Source of the DNA: Eumeta japonica
Taxonomy: Eukaryota > Arthropoda > Insecta > Lepidoptera > Psychidae
Direction: 5' to 3'
DNA: 64,000 nucleotides
Assembly (NCBI GenBank): GCA_005406025.1
Contig: BGZK01000144.1
Location: 434,001 to 498,000 of the forward strand
Part shown: one piece after another, positions 27,774 through 39,954 of the stretch
Position numbering within the stretch: the first letter of the stretch is position 1
How the letters are laid out: each line of letters begins with the position of its first letter
The notes under the pieces: generated by a model
Told to the model about the DNA's origin: nothing
Database searches by the model: none
Seen by the model: the letters and a program-made list of their open reading frames with translations, nothing else
Translations under genes and position numbers: made by a program

Positions 27774-28636
27774 TTAAGGACCGTAGAAAGTTACAGCCCA
27801 ACAGAGTTATTTAATACGGGCCAATATAATTAGACAAACTTTATTCACATTTACTCCGTACAAAATATATTTAAATGTAAATCCATATTTCTTATTATTA
27901 ACCCAATTACATTGCTTACAGATTACGATTAAAAGTATTAAATAAACATATATAATAAGCGCCATCTCTGTCGCAGTCTAAGGCAATATTTTTCTAAGTC
28001 GTGATCTACAATTCTTTAATCCCACTCTAATATATATTCTATGCACTGTCACCAGTTGGTGCTTAGATTGCCACAAAAAAAAATCACAATCTTAAGTAAT
28101 TCGTAATTTTCTTATTCAGTTTGCATATGTGTTATGAGTTTATTTTTTGTTGAAATTAAAGTTTAGCAATATATTTCAGTGACTTAAGTAAAAATAGTAC
28201 TAATCAAATAAAATTAAATTTGTCATGAATATTATAGTGTATTCACTATATTGCACTGGTAATACAAGGAATTGTAGTCCAAGTAAATATTGTCAGATGT
28301 CACTAAAAATTTTGTAATACTTAAATTAATTTTCAGATGACACTAGTGGCTTAATTTTAAAAAATGAAATATGTAAGAGTTGCACGATTTTGATAATTGT
28401 TTTTTTGCATTCGGTTCTCTGAATAGAGTAGCCGTGAACGTACTTTAGTTAAAAGAATTTTGGAAGAACTAACATATATTTGTATTAAAAAACTGTCGAT
28501 TTAAACATTATACTTCATTATAGCATTTTATTGCTCAGCTTGTTTATGTAACATAACATATAAAAATAAATAAAGATAAAAGCACTTTTATCCGCGCGTC
28601 CTGTGAAATTCCAATATAACATTTGTTTTTTTAAAA

Positions 28637-31600
28637 ATGCAAAACATTACGGACGTGTATATTTCACCACTTTCAGATTCTCCTTATGTGAAGCCATTCC
28701 GGTTAAATTTCACCCAAAACGGTAAACAAAAGAACAGGGATCTTTTAGAAGTGCACGATAGTGTTGTCATAATAATTTTCAATGTTACTAGAAAAGTTAT
28801 GGTTATGGTGAATCAATTTCGGCCAGGTATGTTTTTTTTTCGTTCAATAAGGCAAACGTACAGCATGCAGCTCGTTTACGACTGCATTACCCACTGATTT
28901 AAATGTGGAACATGCCTAGGATCAAATAATTCTAAGACGCAGCAGTCGAAACAGTCCCGGATGTCTTTCACAGCTGTTAATTAAACTTTATATTTATTAT
29001 ATTAAAATTATATTATTATTATAAGATCTATTTTCTAACATTTAATCACGACAAGCTGTGATGATGAACATAATTAATGTTCTACAGCATTTATCGAGAT
29101 ATATATATGTAGCCATATCTTGGAAATAATTTTTAATAAATAAATAATTGAATATCTATTCGCCCGACATAAGATTTTGCTACACCAACTTATGTTTTTG
29201 TTATTTCATAAAAGATGCCGCCTATTAAAAAGGTTTTTTCGTTTTTCATATAATGTAAGTCTGTATTACATTAATATGCTTAAAGTATAATTTTTAAATA
29301 ACTTTGTAAAGATCATATCGAGAATTGCTGAGTACTTTTATTTTTAACCTTTTGAGGGCGCTATTTAAAATTACCCCCTCTCCTCGCACGCTTAACCCTT
29401 TTCGATTTCGAGATTTTTTTAGGCTTCCAATCTTTTAATGAACTGCTATATGTTGGAGGTTAACAACTCTGCTACCTTCTATTTCTAGAATAGAAGTGAT
29501 GATTAATCGCTAAGCTCTAGCAGCTGGCGCTAAAGTGTGAGTTATTTCAATTTGTTGTAATAGTTCCAATGCTTTTAAAATCTATTAATGGTTCTCTAGA
29601 TACGATAAATAACACTACACGTATTATATATTTTATCTATATTTGCGTATGGAAAATAATTCTATCCACTTTGTAGAATAAATTGATGTAATGTTTGCAA
29701 TATCTACATGTTCAGGATTCCATCCTAACATCTGATCGCTATGATCATGAGGCCTACCACTAACGCCAGTATACTAAGTAGACAAATTAAAGAGGAACAT
29801 CCTAAAATTCGTTGAACCCAGTGGTGTACAGTCGCTTTACAAAATATTTTTCTTTGTACACTGTTCGAAGTCTCTCAAATAATACTACCGGTTTTAATAA
29901 ACATTTTAAATCGTACAAAATCATGTGAGAAAATGTTCTCTTTGTAAATTCATTTTCGATGAGACAGAACATTTTAATTTTGCTCATAAAAATGTGGAGG
30001 GAAATTTGAATGTGGAATGCCCATATTTTTTTTTTCTTAAGCAGTGTGCTTTTGCTGAAATATGTTTTTCGCAAAATATTTTACATGGCGATGGTACTGC
30101 AAGGTTATTCATATATTTAACTTTCTTAAAATCTGCATGTAACTATCCGACTACTGCAAAAGTAAATAAATATTTAAACTAGACTTTAGACCTTACAGTA
30201 CAACGCCCGAAACTCTATTTCAGCTTCAGCGTTCCCCGACCTTTCCTTCCCCTCGCATTCCTATCTCACGCCATTGTGAGATATATATAAATATATTTAA
30301 CACTTTAAGCTCGAAAATGTCGAAAAATTTTGAGGGATGACGTGCAACATCAACTATTTTTTGGATTTCATTTTTAATAGATAAATGCAAAATATTAGGC
30401 TTATAATAATAAGCCTAATATGTATTTGGAATAGTATTCCAAAAATTACGTTAAGCCTTATTATATTTTTGCAGCCATCTATTATAACTCCTTGAGTAAA
30501 GCAGATCGTGCCAAGAGTACAGTCAACACAGAAAAGTACCCCGGGTCACTCGGTATCACATTGGAAATGTGCGCTGGAATAGTTGACAAAAATAAATCAT
30601 TGGTTAACATTGCAAAGGAGGAAGTTCTTGAGGAGTGCGGTTACAACGTAGACGCAAGTAATCTGAGAAAAGTTATGTCCTATAGGTAAACCACGTTATG
30701 ATTGCTGGTTGTAATTTAATATTGGGTCGGCAAATTGAAATTGTTGCCTTAACATTCCAGTAAACATTTATATTTATTACTGGCTTTCACCTACGGCTTC
30801 GCCTGCATAAGTATATAATGAATTGCATCATCTTTCGTAAAGTTTTTCTGTCGATCATAACCAGCCTTTCCTTTAGGAACACAGACTTTAGGAGCCCTTC
30901 AAAAAGTCATTAAACCAAGTGATTTAAAATATTTTTGTAATTTTACGTGCAAGTTAAACGACTATGTCGGCATTTTGGGGCCCTAGTTCCGATGGAGCCT
31001 GTGCCCCGAATATCCATATGGAAAAAAAAATAAATTGTTATAAACTTAGTCCCAGTCTTGTTCTCGATTTCAATTTTGGTTCCACTGTCGTTTCTCCTCA
31101 CGGCCTCGATCTGAACTTCGAACTGTCGATGGCGGGACCGGTTGTACTCGAATTCACTCCCAAAGCGATCCCTTTCCCACTCTTGTTTACAGTCTAGAGC
31201 CCGAATTCAAATTCGTTATATACCATTCGTTTATTGTAGGTGTATAGACAATATGGCCTTCAAACTCAAATCTAACAAATTCTGTACAATTTTTTACAAT
31301 TTAAAAGAATATGTATTTATTCTTTGTGACATACATATCTAATACCAATTTTTATAACCTTAACCTAATAACTAACGGTACTTTTAGCAAATTTACAACC
31401 CCTTTCTACTGCTTTAGAGTTGAATTTTCAAAATCATAATGCACTCGTTTCTTTCTTAGAAATATCAATTTTATGCTTCGATACCAACTTCTCCACCTTT
31501 AGGATGGAGTTTCCAAAAACCCTTATTTATTCATCGCTTACATTATTAAAATAATCCCTGTAAGAAATTTCAAATTTCTAAACCCAGCGTTTCTGGCTGC

Positions 31601-32856
31601 GCGTTGATCACTCATTCGACCAGACACTTTCTTCTTTTATGTACGTAGAATTAAATAGCAAACTTTTTTATCGATATTATTCTCTATTAATATCTATGCT
31701 TATGTCTTAGCCGAAATTTCGAAAGAAATCAACAAATTTACGCAAACATAAATTTATGCCTGGTCTGGATAGTCAGTTCAGTCAGTCAGGTCTAGCATGA
31801 GGATTGTATAAGACAGAATCATTAAACAAGGATTAGTTTTGATGATTTGCCGTGTGGTTATTCTACATCAGTCTGAACTTCAAGGCCAAGTTATGGAGAA
31901 CCATTTAGGCTGTAGTGGTCCTTTATGAATTTATAGCCCAATTCTTAGTTGTGCGATGATAATTGACTATGAAATATCGCATCGCATTACATATTATTAT
32001 TGATATGGAACATCTTATCGCGAGTTATTGGAGTAAAAGCGTAAAGATCGAGACGTCGTTGCGATTAAAGCTATGCTCCTCCACTTGACTTTGGGCACGA
32101 GGCCTTTACGCATTGGGGTGAGTGTCCGTTGGAGACGAGGCGACCGATGTCTCCATTCTAGCAACGCTCCTTTTCATCTGGGCTCTGCGCACGCGTCGTT
32201 TGCGCACATTGTATGCATATATTCTATACAAAATAGTTTCATATAGGCCGTGCGTCCCACAACGGCTTATTAGCTTTCTGTTCCTTGCCACATACACTGC
32301 CTACTGACCCACAGCATTCGTGGAGTAATAGTAATCTGATTTGATTGTGCTTTAAAAAAATATCATATGTTCTAAAATGTAGAAAATAAGCACGTATTAC
32401 ACGATTAAATTTGTATCCCTGATATTACTGTTCACTAACTCACTTCCTTTTTGTGTATCGATGTCCCGATAACGTTACAGGTCAGGGGTCGGAGTTCAAG
32501 GCTCTCTGCAGACTCTGTACTATTGTGAAGTGACAGACGATATGAAGACGAACCAAGGTAAAGTTCACAAAAAGAAATAAAGAACTCGAGTTGGTATGAG
32601 ATATTTATTTAAAATAGAGTGCACGTAGTTACGCACAGTCGCTATTGCATTAGGTTATTATTAAGTGAGTATTTGATAGTGAAATAATATTCTTTTACCA
32701 GGTGGTGGAATAAACAATGAAATCATAGATGTTGTAGAAAGAACTATTCCCGAATTAGAGGAAATAGTTAGCAGACCCGGTCCTATGGCCAGCCCACCGA
32801 GTTGCCCATTAGGTATTATGTGGTTTTTACGAAATAAAGCTGACATGTATAAGTAA
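28637..32856 (+). CDS. NUDT14: NUDT14-like UDP-sugar pyrophosphatase, paralog A
   Basis: Four exons, 28637-28826, 30475-30685, 32481-32557 and 32702-32856, give 210 residues (human NUDT14 has 222). Nudix hydrolases of this type cleave UDP-glucose, and also ADP-ribose, into the sugar 1-phosphate and a nucleoside monophosphate. Diagnostic blocks are SPYVKPFRLNFTQNGKQKN, the HDSV motif, VMVMVNQFRPA, and an atypical Nudix box reading LEMCAGIVDKN then AKEEVLEECGY. The last three glutamates expected to bind metal are present. SGVGVQGSLQTLYYCEVTD follows, then a C-terminal PLGIMWFLRNKA helix. The usual first glutamate and arginine of the Nudix box are replaced, as far as I recall also in human NUDT14. 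All introns are GT-AG and in phase, so the gene appears intact. It faces a second copy at 45444-50434 with the same exon plan. Confidence 0.93.
30196..30283. mobile_element. MITE, CAGTACAACGCACG family, truncated copy 3
   Basis: The left terminal repeat (cagtacaacgcccgaaactc) is preceded by TTA, and its interior (ccccgacctttccttcccct, then acgccattgtgag) matches copy 4 at 37936. The right end is missing. It lies in intron 1 of NUDT14 paralog A. Confidence 0.65.
30686..31200 (+). repeat. Fossil interspersed repeat in intron 2 of NUDT14 paralog A
   Basis: From 30764 the text ggctttcacctacggcttcg is the hallmark end of a common lepidopteran retroposon. It is followed near 31045-31200 by a degenerate run of 'gattc/gttcc' words. 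The same repeat, at the same place relative to the splice donor, occurs in the other paralog (48480-48810, reverse orientation). The insertion therefore predates the gene duplication. Confidence 0.55.
32404..32546 (+). other. Near-identical tract shared with 47953-48095 (gene conversion candidate)
   Basis: 143 bp covering the end of intron 2 and 66 bases of exon 3 match the reverse complement of 47953-48095. The only difference is one base (t at 32449, c in the other copy). Similarity drops abruptly on both sides. By contrast, exon 2 of the two copies differs at about 34 of 211 sites. Confidence 0.85.
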
Positions 32857-33869
32857 GCTGAAATTTTTTTCTACATAATACCAATCACGAGCTACTTACG
32901 TACCACACAGGTGTATTGCTTAGATTTTAAGTTCACTGACCATTGATGTAAGAAAGTTCACTAAATGATTAATTTTAATTTTATGTGACATTCTTATGGG
33001 AAAAAATGACATTTTAAAACCTTAGTTACACAAAGAATGTTTCAGCAAATCGACAAAAGTGTTTTTTATTATTAAATAGTACATACATGTATTTTGTAAT
33101 GTATAAAAAATTTGAAATAATAATATTTATTTAAAAACATTATCATCTATGCTACAGAAAATGATTCAATTTTAAAATTACTATTAATTAATCAAATGTT
33201 TCTATATGACTGTAATGATTATTAAAATAATGAGTCAAATACTGTTTTTTTTTATTGTATATATTATACTAGACGTACCCTGTGCGAGGAATTCGCACAA
33301 ATTGTGTATAATAATTATCGGTTTACAAAATTACTGTAAATGTTAATTTTATTTCCTTTTTATTACAAAACTTCTTCATAAACAATATTTTAAATATATA
33401 TGTGGATGTATACATAGTCATCTGATACAATTTGACTTACTTCGACTTCTTTCTTCTTAATTTTCCAGTGTTCTTCGCCTAGGAATATTTTTTATAGTAT
33501 TTGTAATTATTTAATGAATCAAAATTGATTTCAGGTATTCAATTCGTTTCTGATTGCGTACACTGTTTATAAGTTTCTTCTTTTTGTTGTATTATATTAT
33601 GAAGCTCAGATGACAAATCGAAGAAATATTTGAACATAAAATTTACCGACCGTTAATCATGTTTTCGTTGTTTCAAAATTAAAGTCGTCAGATGGCAGCA
33701 TATATACATATAATTATAATAATTAATTAATTTACAAAAACAAAAGCAGCAATAAATTTTTTAGATGTAGATGCCGGTAGGGTAACCAATTATCTATAAA
33801 ATTATATATCATTTATGTTGAGTAATTGTGAAGTTTCTTTCTAAAAAGGGAGGCAAACATCTTAATAGC

Positions 33870-33870
<1 letters not shown>
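32857..33870. other. AT-rich spacer after NUDT14 paralog A
   Basis: 3' UTR of paralog A and AT-rich sequence. Around 33270-33300 (actagacgtaccctgtgcga) is a diverged 'tagctgaccc' type repeat end. No gene seen. Confidence 0.45.

Positions 33871-33920
<50 letters not shown>
33871..33920. repeat. (TA)n microsatellite
   Basis: 25 TA units ending ten bases before the target duplication of the hAT element at 33939. Confidence 0.98.
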
Positions 33921-33926
<6 letters not shown>

Positions 33927-33938
33927 TATTACATAACT

Positions 33939-35682
33939 CAGTGGCGTAGCTACCTAGGGGCTAGGCGGGGCAGTGCCCCGGGGCCCTCAAGCTCAGGGGG
34001 CCCTCGAATCCTTACCAGAAATCTCGATCGAACTGAACTTTTGTAAATTTCTCCCATTTTCAAAATAAATATGACAGGTTGCAATACGACTTTAATCATG
34101 ACAACTCAGTTGAGAGAAATTCGAAAGTTATACCTAGGAAATTCTCCAAAATCCTTTCTGTGGGTTGGCAGTGTTGTCAATTTGACGGATAGCGATATGT
34201 TCGTTTTAATAATCATCGACGTGCGTTTTATTGTGAATTCGAGTTAAGATATTTTTTTCGCGACCGGTTAAAAAATTAATGCTGTATCTGGTCAATATAG
34301 TGGTTCAATTTTATTTGATTTTACCACCGTTAAATACCGTAACACTAGCAGCAATAAAATGTTTGCCGGGGATTACCTTGTAGCGTATCATTACGTTTCT
34401 CTTTTTAGTTTTAACGTCGTCAGTGAACAGTAGGTACCTACTGAGCACAATCTAATATTGTATTGTGCAAGTAAATTAGAAAACTAAAATTATGGACAAT
34501 AAGAAGAAACCAGTGGTGCATTTAAAAGCAAACAACGCCAAGAAAGAAAAGATATTAAGCAAAAATTGCCCAAAATTGGTAAGTTTTTAGTCAGCCTTCT
34601 TCAAGTACTTCTGGACAAAATATTTCTACTGACAGTGACTCAAAAATGTGGTAACTGTAGTATTGGTTGAGAAGCCTACTGAAGAAGATTCGATTGCAGT
34701 TGGAGATACCTCCACCGCCCATCATGTGAACGTGGATGATGTTTACATGGCACGCATAAGAGCGGAGGATTTGGAAGAACCACAGACCTCTACTTTTTGA
34801 AAATATGTACGATAAATCTTCTTATGACTTGGGAAACTTCACGAATAAAATATTAAGTGATAACGAAAACATCAAATTCTTGATATGGGCCTTTACATCT
34901 TTCAGGACCTTGCCCAACAAACATCAACCAGAATAATAGACATTTTGAAAATTGTACTACGTTTCAAGTTCTAAATATGGGCCAGTTAATCATTTTAGTT
35001 GTGTTATTGAAAATACTAGACGCTGCCTATTGTCAGCCCTGCTGGTTATTTGCTTCACATAGGAATAATGTTTGGTGTATGGGAATTTGGGATTGGAAGC
35101 ATTTATCAGAAAGAATTAAACAACATAGTTTCTCGAGTGACCATTCAGAAGCATGTGCTGTGTATGAATTTTGAAAAAATGATACTAATACTATCGACAA
35201 GGGACTTGAAAATGAAATTCGCAAAGAAGCATCATTTTGGAAAATGGTTCTTCAAAGGTTATTCGATATCATACTTACCCTAGCAAAGAGTTCTTTGGCT
35301 TTGAGAGGACATCGAGAAGACTTAAGTCAGGAAGGATATAGGAAGGATAACTAAAGCTAGGAAAAGATTGTAAATATAATTGTCATTTAGTCAGTTGGTA
35401 GGTCCGACCTTTATATAATAAACTCTTAAATCTTTTCTATTTCATTTTATTACCCAATACCTACACCAAATATTAATTGTAATTTATGCTGTTACTGTTT
35501 AATATTTTTATTGCCTGCCCTGCAGTGCACAAAAAAAGAGCTGATGATAAAGAAGCTTAGCATTTTTTGTGTATTTGTATATTTAATATTTTTACATGAT
35601 AAAACCTAATCAGTTTAGAAAGCAGTGGGGCCCCATTTTTTTGATTTGCCCCAGGGCCCCTGGTTACCTAGCTACGCCACTG
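33939..35682 (+). mobile_element. hAT-superfamily element with decayed transposase (TTF zinc finger)
   Basis: A 1744-bp element bounded by terminal inverted repeats cagtggcgtagcta (left) and tagctacgccactg (right). A perfect 8-bp duplication, acataact, lies outside them (33931-33938 and 35683-35690). Inverted CAGTG ends plus an 8-bp duplication define hAT. Inside, an ATG at 34492 opens a short basic exon ending in a gtaag donor near 34579. A frame at 34977-35174 reads CQPCWLF, then WDWKHLSERIKQH and DHSEA, matching the TTF-type zinc finger found at the N-terminus of one hAT transposase branch. The catalytic and dimerisation parts are absent, so the copy is non-autonomous. The ends are unusually G/C-rich (ggggccc runs). 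Confidence 0.88.
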
Positions 35683-35699
35683 ACATAACTATCTTCCGC

Positions 35700-36287
35700 C
35701 CGCGTAGACGTAGCTATCAATAGCTGATCGTTATCCTGTTATCAAATCCGATCCCATTATGGTCGCAGTGCTAATTGATTTCAACTCTTAATTCAGATGA
35801 TGGTTCTGCTTTAATTTTGAACCCGCTTTCGATTTAAACAGCTTGCGATTCTGTACATCTTGATTCTAATTCTACTCCTCATTCCGTTTTAAATTTCGAT
35901 TCCGTTACTGCTAACCCTTTCTATTTGGACGAAGTCGGAGCAAATAGTAGTATCAAAGTTCATTTACCTACTTGATAAATAATATCTGTTTGGTCGTTTG
36001 TAACAACAACGATAAAGAAGCACCGTTTGTGGTATTGTACCACATCAGCTACTTTGATATTGATATCTAAAGCGGACACTAGCCGGACCGCAAAATCATT
36101 TACGACTCCATTGTAATGAATTTATTAACTTTTCAATTACTATCATAACATAAAGGGTTGTGGTTTATGGACTTTTATTTAGTAGTTGTTTATGGATCTT
36201 ATTTAGCATTTCAAAAAGCAATATTTAGGTTATATAAATAATAAAAACAAAACTTCTGATTTGTAGATAGGTAAATAAAGATTACAA
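35700..36287. repeat. Degenerate 'gattcc' word tract and spacer
   Basis: Between about 35740 and 35940 the sequence repeats words such as gatcccatt, gattctg, gattctaattc and gattccg at irregular spacing. It resembles the tracts in the NUDT14 introns and at 42640-42770. The remainder is AT-rich with no gene. Confidence 0.4.
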
Positions 36288-37345
36288 GTTTTTAACCGAC
36301 TCCAAAAAAAAAAGCAGTAGGTTCTACGTTTGTCTGTATGTATTTTTTATGCATTTTCAGCGAAAATTTTGTCAATTGTGGATCGATTTCGATTTTTTTT
36401 TTGTTTGAATATCACAAAGTCAGGATCTGGTGATGGGATCTTAGGGAAATCAAGAGAAACCCTCAAATATTAGAGGCATGTATAGTGTGTTTGAGCTCTT
36501 TTTTTAGTCGTTCAAGTTTTTACGTATGGTTTTTTTTTATCATCTCTGTTATCATCTCATGCTACTGAGCTGATAATGAAAGTCGTAGCACTCCTTAACA
36601 GCTAGGAGTTAAGCGATAATAATGCGATTTGCCGCCAGAAAAACTACTCTTGAATGGCTATTAGTGAAACCTAGTATACACTATTACAATTAATTACTTA
36701 TTAATCTTTCTACATATTTTCATTCGTCTATATAATTTAAACGTGACAATCTTAGTAAGAGAACATCAACTCTTAGCGATAACCATAAAAATAGATTGAA
36801 TTAATTTAATGTACAATTGAATGAAAATGTGATCTATATGAAGTGTAGAGCTTTCACATTTTAAAAAAAGGTATAATTTATATAGTTTCTATAAGAATAA
36901 TCTGGTAGTTGCACTCCAACTAAGAATGTAAAGACACTGAAATGATTACCAGTGGACAATAAATTCGAGATTAGAACTTTTCCACTTGATCCGTACAAAA
37001 GTAAAGGAGATGCCTGGCCGATTTTATTAACCATGGCTTAATCCAATTGTATAGTAGCTAAATAAATTATAAAGTTATAATTATTCGATAACTAAAAAAT
37101 GTGAATTAAAGTAAATAAAAAATAACTTTCAAAAACCTATTTCATTATTTTATTAAACAGACTTCAAAGACAACTACATAATTAGTTTTTTTTAAGTCGG
37201 TTTTAGCTTAAAATAAATCAGACACAGTTGTGTCTGCTTAGAAGAAAATCTTTAACAATATTTAACATTTCATATTTATATATTATTTGTTCTTTTGACT
37301 TGCTTTAGCTGGAACCGACTCCAAAAACAACTAATTAATTGTTTT
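36288..37345 (+). repeat. Lepidopteran 'aaccgactccaaaaa' interspersed repeat
   Basis: Begins ttttaaccgactccaaaaaa, continues with 'gtctgtatgtattttttatgc' and 'ggatctggtgatgggatctt', and ends near 37300-37345 with ggaaccgactccaaaaac. These are landmarks of a repeat I recognise from many moth and butterfly genomes. It is heavily diverged and carries no coding region. Confidence 0.55.
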
Positions 37346-37599
37346 TCGAATCTGTTTATTACACTTCTTCACTTTATTGACATTGATCCATCATATGATA
37401 CTTAACAATTTGAACCTTTTTTTTTAATGCTACGAATATACTTTCTCGGGTATCCATTTCCCGCCTTTTTATTATATTTGTTCCCTAGCTTTCTATCATT
37501 AACCCGCCTTTGTTCATTCTTCACAAATGACCAAACCACGTATATATACTTTTCTAACATAGTCTCTACCATGGATTTGATAAACAGGATAATAGAATA

Positions 37600-38660
37600 A
37601 CAAGAAAACCGGTCAAGTGCGAGTCGGATTCGTACATGAGGGGTTCCGTACCTCCATACAATATTTTAAAAATAGTTCAGTAACGGCCGGCCGTCATCAC
37701 CGCCTCCGCCGCCCGCAACGTACGATTGTACCTATCGCTTGAGTTTTATTTCACTGTACGAATGTGATAATTTCATATGATTACAATAAACTAATTTTGT
37801 CGCACGAGTGCAAATAGGTCACTTTACTCCACTAGCACTAAAAGGCAGTGTGAATAGAGGATATTGCTTTAAAACTGACTACTTAAGACTAGGTATACAC
37901 TATAGTTATTCTAGTTAGACGTTTATTTGTACGTTCAGTCCAACGCACGAAACTTTGCCCCTCTAGATTGACTACGAACAATATACCGCGCAGGTATCAC
38001 ACTCCCCGACCCTTCCTTCGTCTCCGCCACGTGCCTATTTAACGCCATTGCGACCCTTTCATGACGAAATTAACACAGGAAGAGTTTCGTGCGTTGTACT
38101 GAACAGCCATTTTAAGGATCGAGCAATAAAAACCGAAAAACACGTTTCTTATATGGCAAACACCTTTAATATTTTTAATTTTATTTTATTTTTGTCATTT
38201 GTTCTAATAGTGACTGTAGCAATGTATATTCTGTGAAAATTTCAAGTATCTAGTTAATGCCATTATTAAGATTTAGTTAAAAATAATGAAAAAATCACAT
38301 TTCTTGTATGACGACACCCTTTAATTTTTAACTTTATTTTATTTTTAATATTTGTTGTCATGTGGTCACAATAATACACAATCGGTAAAACTTTTAAGTA
38401 TTTAGTTAACGGCATTATAAAGATCAAATTAAAAACGCTGGAAAAAAACGGGTTTCTTGTATCACGACCCCCTTCAATTTTTGACTTTATATTCTTTTTT
38501 AATATTTGTTGTTATAGCGGCCACAGTAATACATAATCGGTGAACATTTCTGTTGTGTCTAGCTATTACGGTTCAAGAACCCTGTAACAAACGGACGGAC
38601 AGACAGACTGCAGAGCCTCAGTAACAGGTTTCCGTTGGCACTCTTTGGGGACGGAACCCT
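37600..38660 (+). repeat. Lepidopteran LINE-type repeat with internal triplication and nested MITE
   Basis: Starts ccggtcaagtgcgagtcgga and ends with ggacggacagacagac, then ggggacggaaccctaa. These are the characteristic ends of a very common lepidopteran retroposon. A MITE is inserted at 37936-38101. Between about 38126 and 38585 a block of about 150 bp is repeated three times (start points near 38126, 38279 and 38431). Each unit carries 'ttcttgtat', 'ttaattttatttt', 'ttgttgtcat' and a 'tagttaacggcatta' like string. There is no open frame of note. Confidence 0.65.
37936..38101. mobile_element. MITE, CAGTACAACGCACG family, copy 4
   Basis: 166 bp with inverted ends cagtccaacgcacgaaact and agtttcgtgcgttgtactg, the best preserved copy here. 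The flanks (gtt on the left, aac on the right) do not give a direct target duplication. It is inserted in the LINE-type repeat 37600-38660. Confidence 0.8.
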
Positions 38661-39402
38661 AACAACCTACCAGAGAAAGATAATAAAGACAAATACCATT
38701 TGTCCTTTTCTAGTAGGGTAACCATAATTTCTTCTTGAAAGATTGACGAACATTCATGTTCCTAACTAACATTATATACATCTGGACGACTATATTGGAA
38801 TTAAAATAAGATTTACATTGATAATAAAAATATATTTTTATTTATAACGTCAAAATATGTACTTTTTAAAAACTTTTTAAAAAATGTCGTGGGATACACA
38901 AATAATTGAATTCTGAACTAATTTCTACTGTATTATAGATAGTAATGCACAAACGCGTATAAAATATAAATAAGAAAGATGTTTACACAAATAAAACTAT
39001 GGCGTAGTACACACAAACTCAAAGCAAATGCCCGCCATTGCAAAAAAAATGAACACATGAGACTCAAAGACAAAAAAGACATTCCAAAGAGAAAATTTGA
39101 AGCAAACTGAAATAAAACACACTAGTTTAATTTTTGAATAAAAATTGAATCTATAACAACCTTGTAATAGTAAAAAACAATATATGGATTAAGAATTGTA
39201 AATAACTGTTTTAAATTATTTGAAGTGAGTACGCATTATCTAGCTAGTATAATGTATGACAGTATATGCTAAAAATCTTACTGTTTCACAAAATAAATAA
39301 TATACATACGGTAAATACAATAAATTGGTCGCTTTCCATTTATTCATATTTCTTGTATTATCATAGGAACAGGAATAAATATTAGGGTTTATACATGTGC
39401 TT
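38661..39402. other. AT-rich spacer
   Basis: No gene, no clear repeat boundary. Short open frames only. Confidence 0.4.
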
Positions 39403-39897
39403 TCCTGTTGAAAATATCCAATACAGTACCATACAAAACAATAGAATCTGTAATGGCGTATATATAATCTATCTGGAAGAAAAAAATTCCAGATAGAGTT
39501 AAATTTGGAATCTATATGTAAGTCCATCATTGCAAGGTTTCTTTATTGGACTTAATTGGATTGAAATGTTATTTGTATCTGTATGGATCCTAACTGCACC
39601 TTACCCGTAGGTTATTATCCGTTTTTATCGTAAGTCCATGTGGACATAAAAACCAATATGGATTTCCGAATACGAAATAGAAAATGTTTTTAATGACAAT
39701 TCCACAATCGGAAAAAATGATGTATTCTATATGTAAATCCAGATAAGAACTCTGCAGACATATAAGTTCCATTAAACTTTCCGTTTCGTCCCTTCGAAAG
39801 TTTTTATGGGTATGGATATGGATTTGCAACGACAAAAGCACATTAGATTCCAATACAATCATTTCTTATTGGAATCTATTGGATGTTTTCAACAGGG
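39403..39897. mobile_element. 495-bp inverted-repeat element, copy 1
   Basis: Terminal inverted repeats tcctgttgaaaatatccaat (left) and attggatgttttcaacaggg (right). A second copy lies in opposite orientation at 61725-62253, with matching interior landmarks (tgtgcttttgtcg, catatccata, tttccag/ctggaa, catggacataaaaacc). The CCCTGTTG ends recall piggyBac-type termini, but no TTAA duplication is visible, so the superfamily is open. Non-coding. Confidence 0.7.
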
Positions 39898-39954
39898 TTA
39901 GTTTATAATTTCAATGTGTGTATATAGCACACATTATGTACTATTTTATACGTG

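Larger units (their letters stand above)
25241..28636. other. Intergenic region between DDB1 and first NUDT14 paralog
   Basis: Contains the DDB1 3' UTR and two copies of a CAGT-ended MITE family (25681-25864 and 27619-27773). The rest is AT-rich text without a gene on either strand. Sequence just before 28637 must include the promoter of the NUDT14 copy, with no recognisable core element. Confidence 0.5.
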
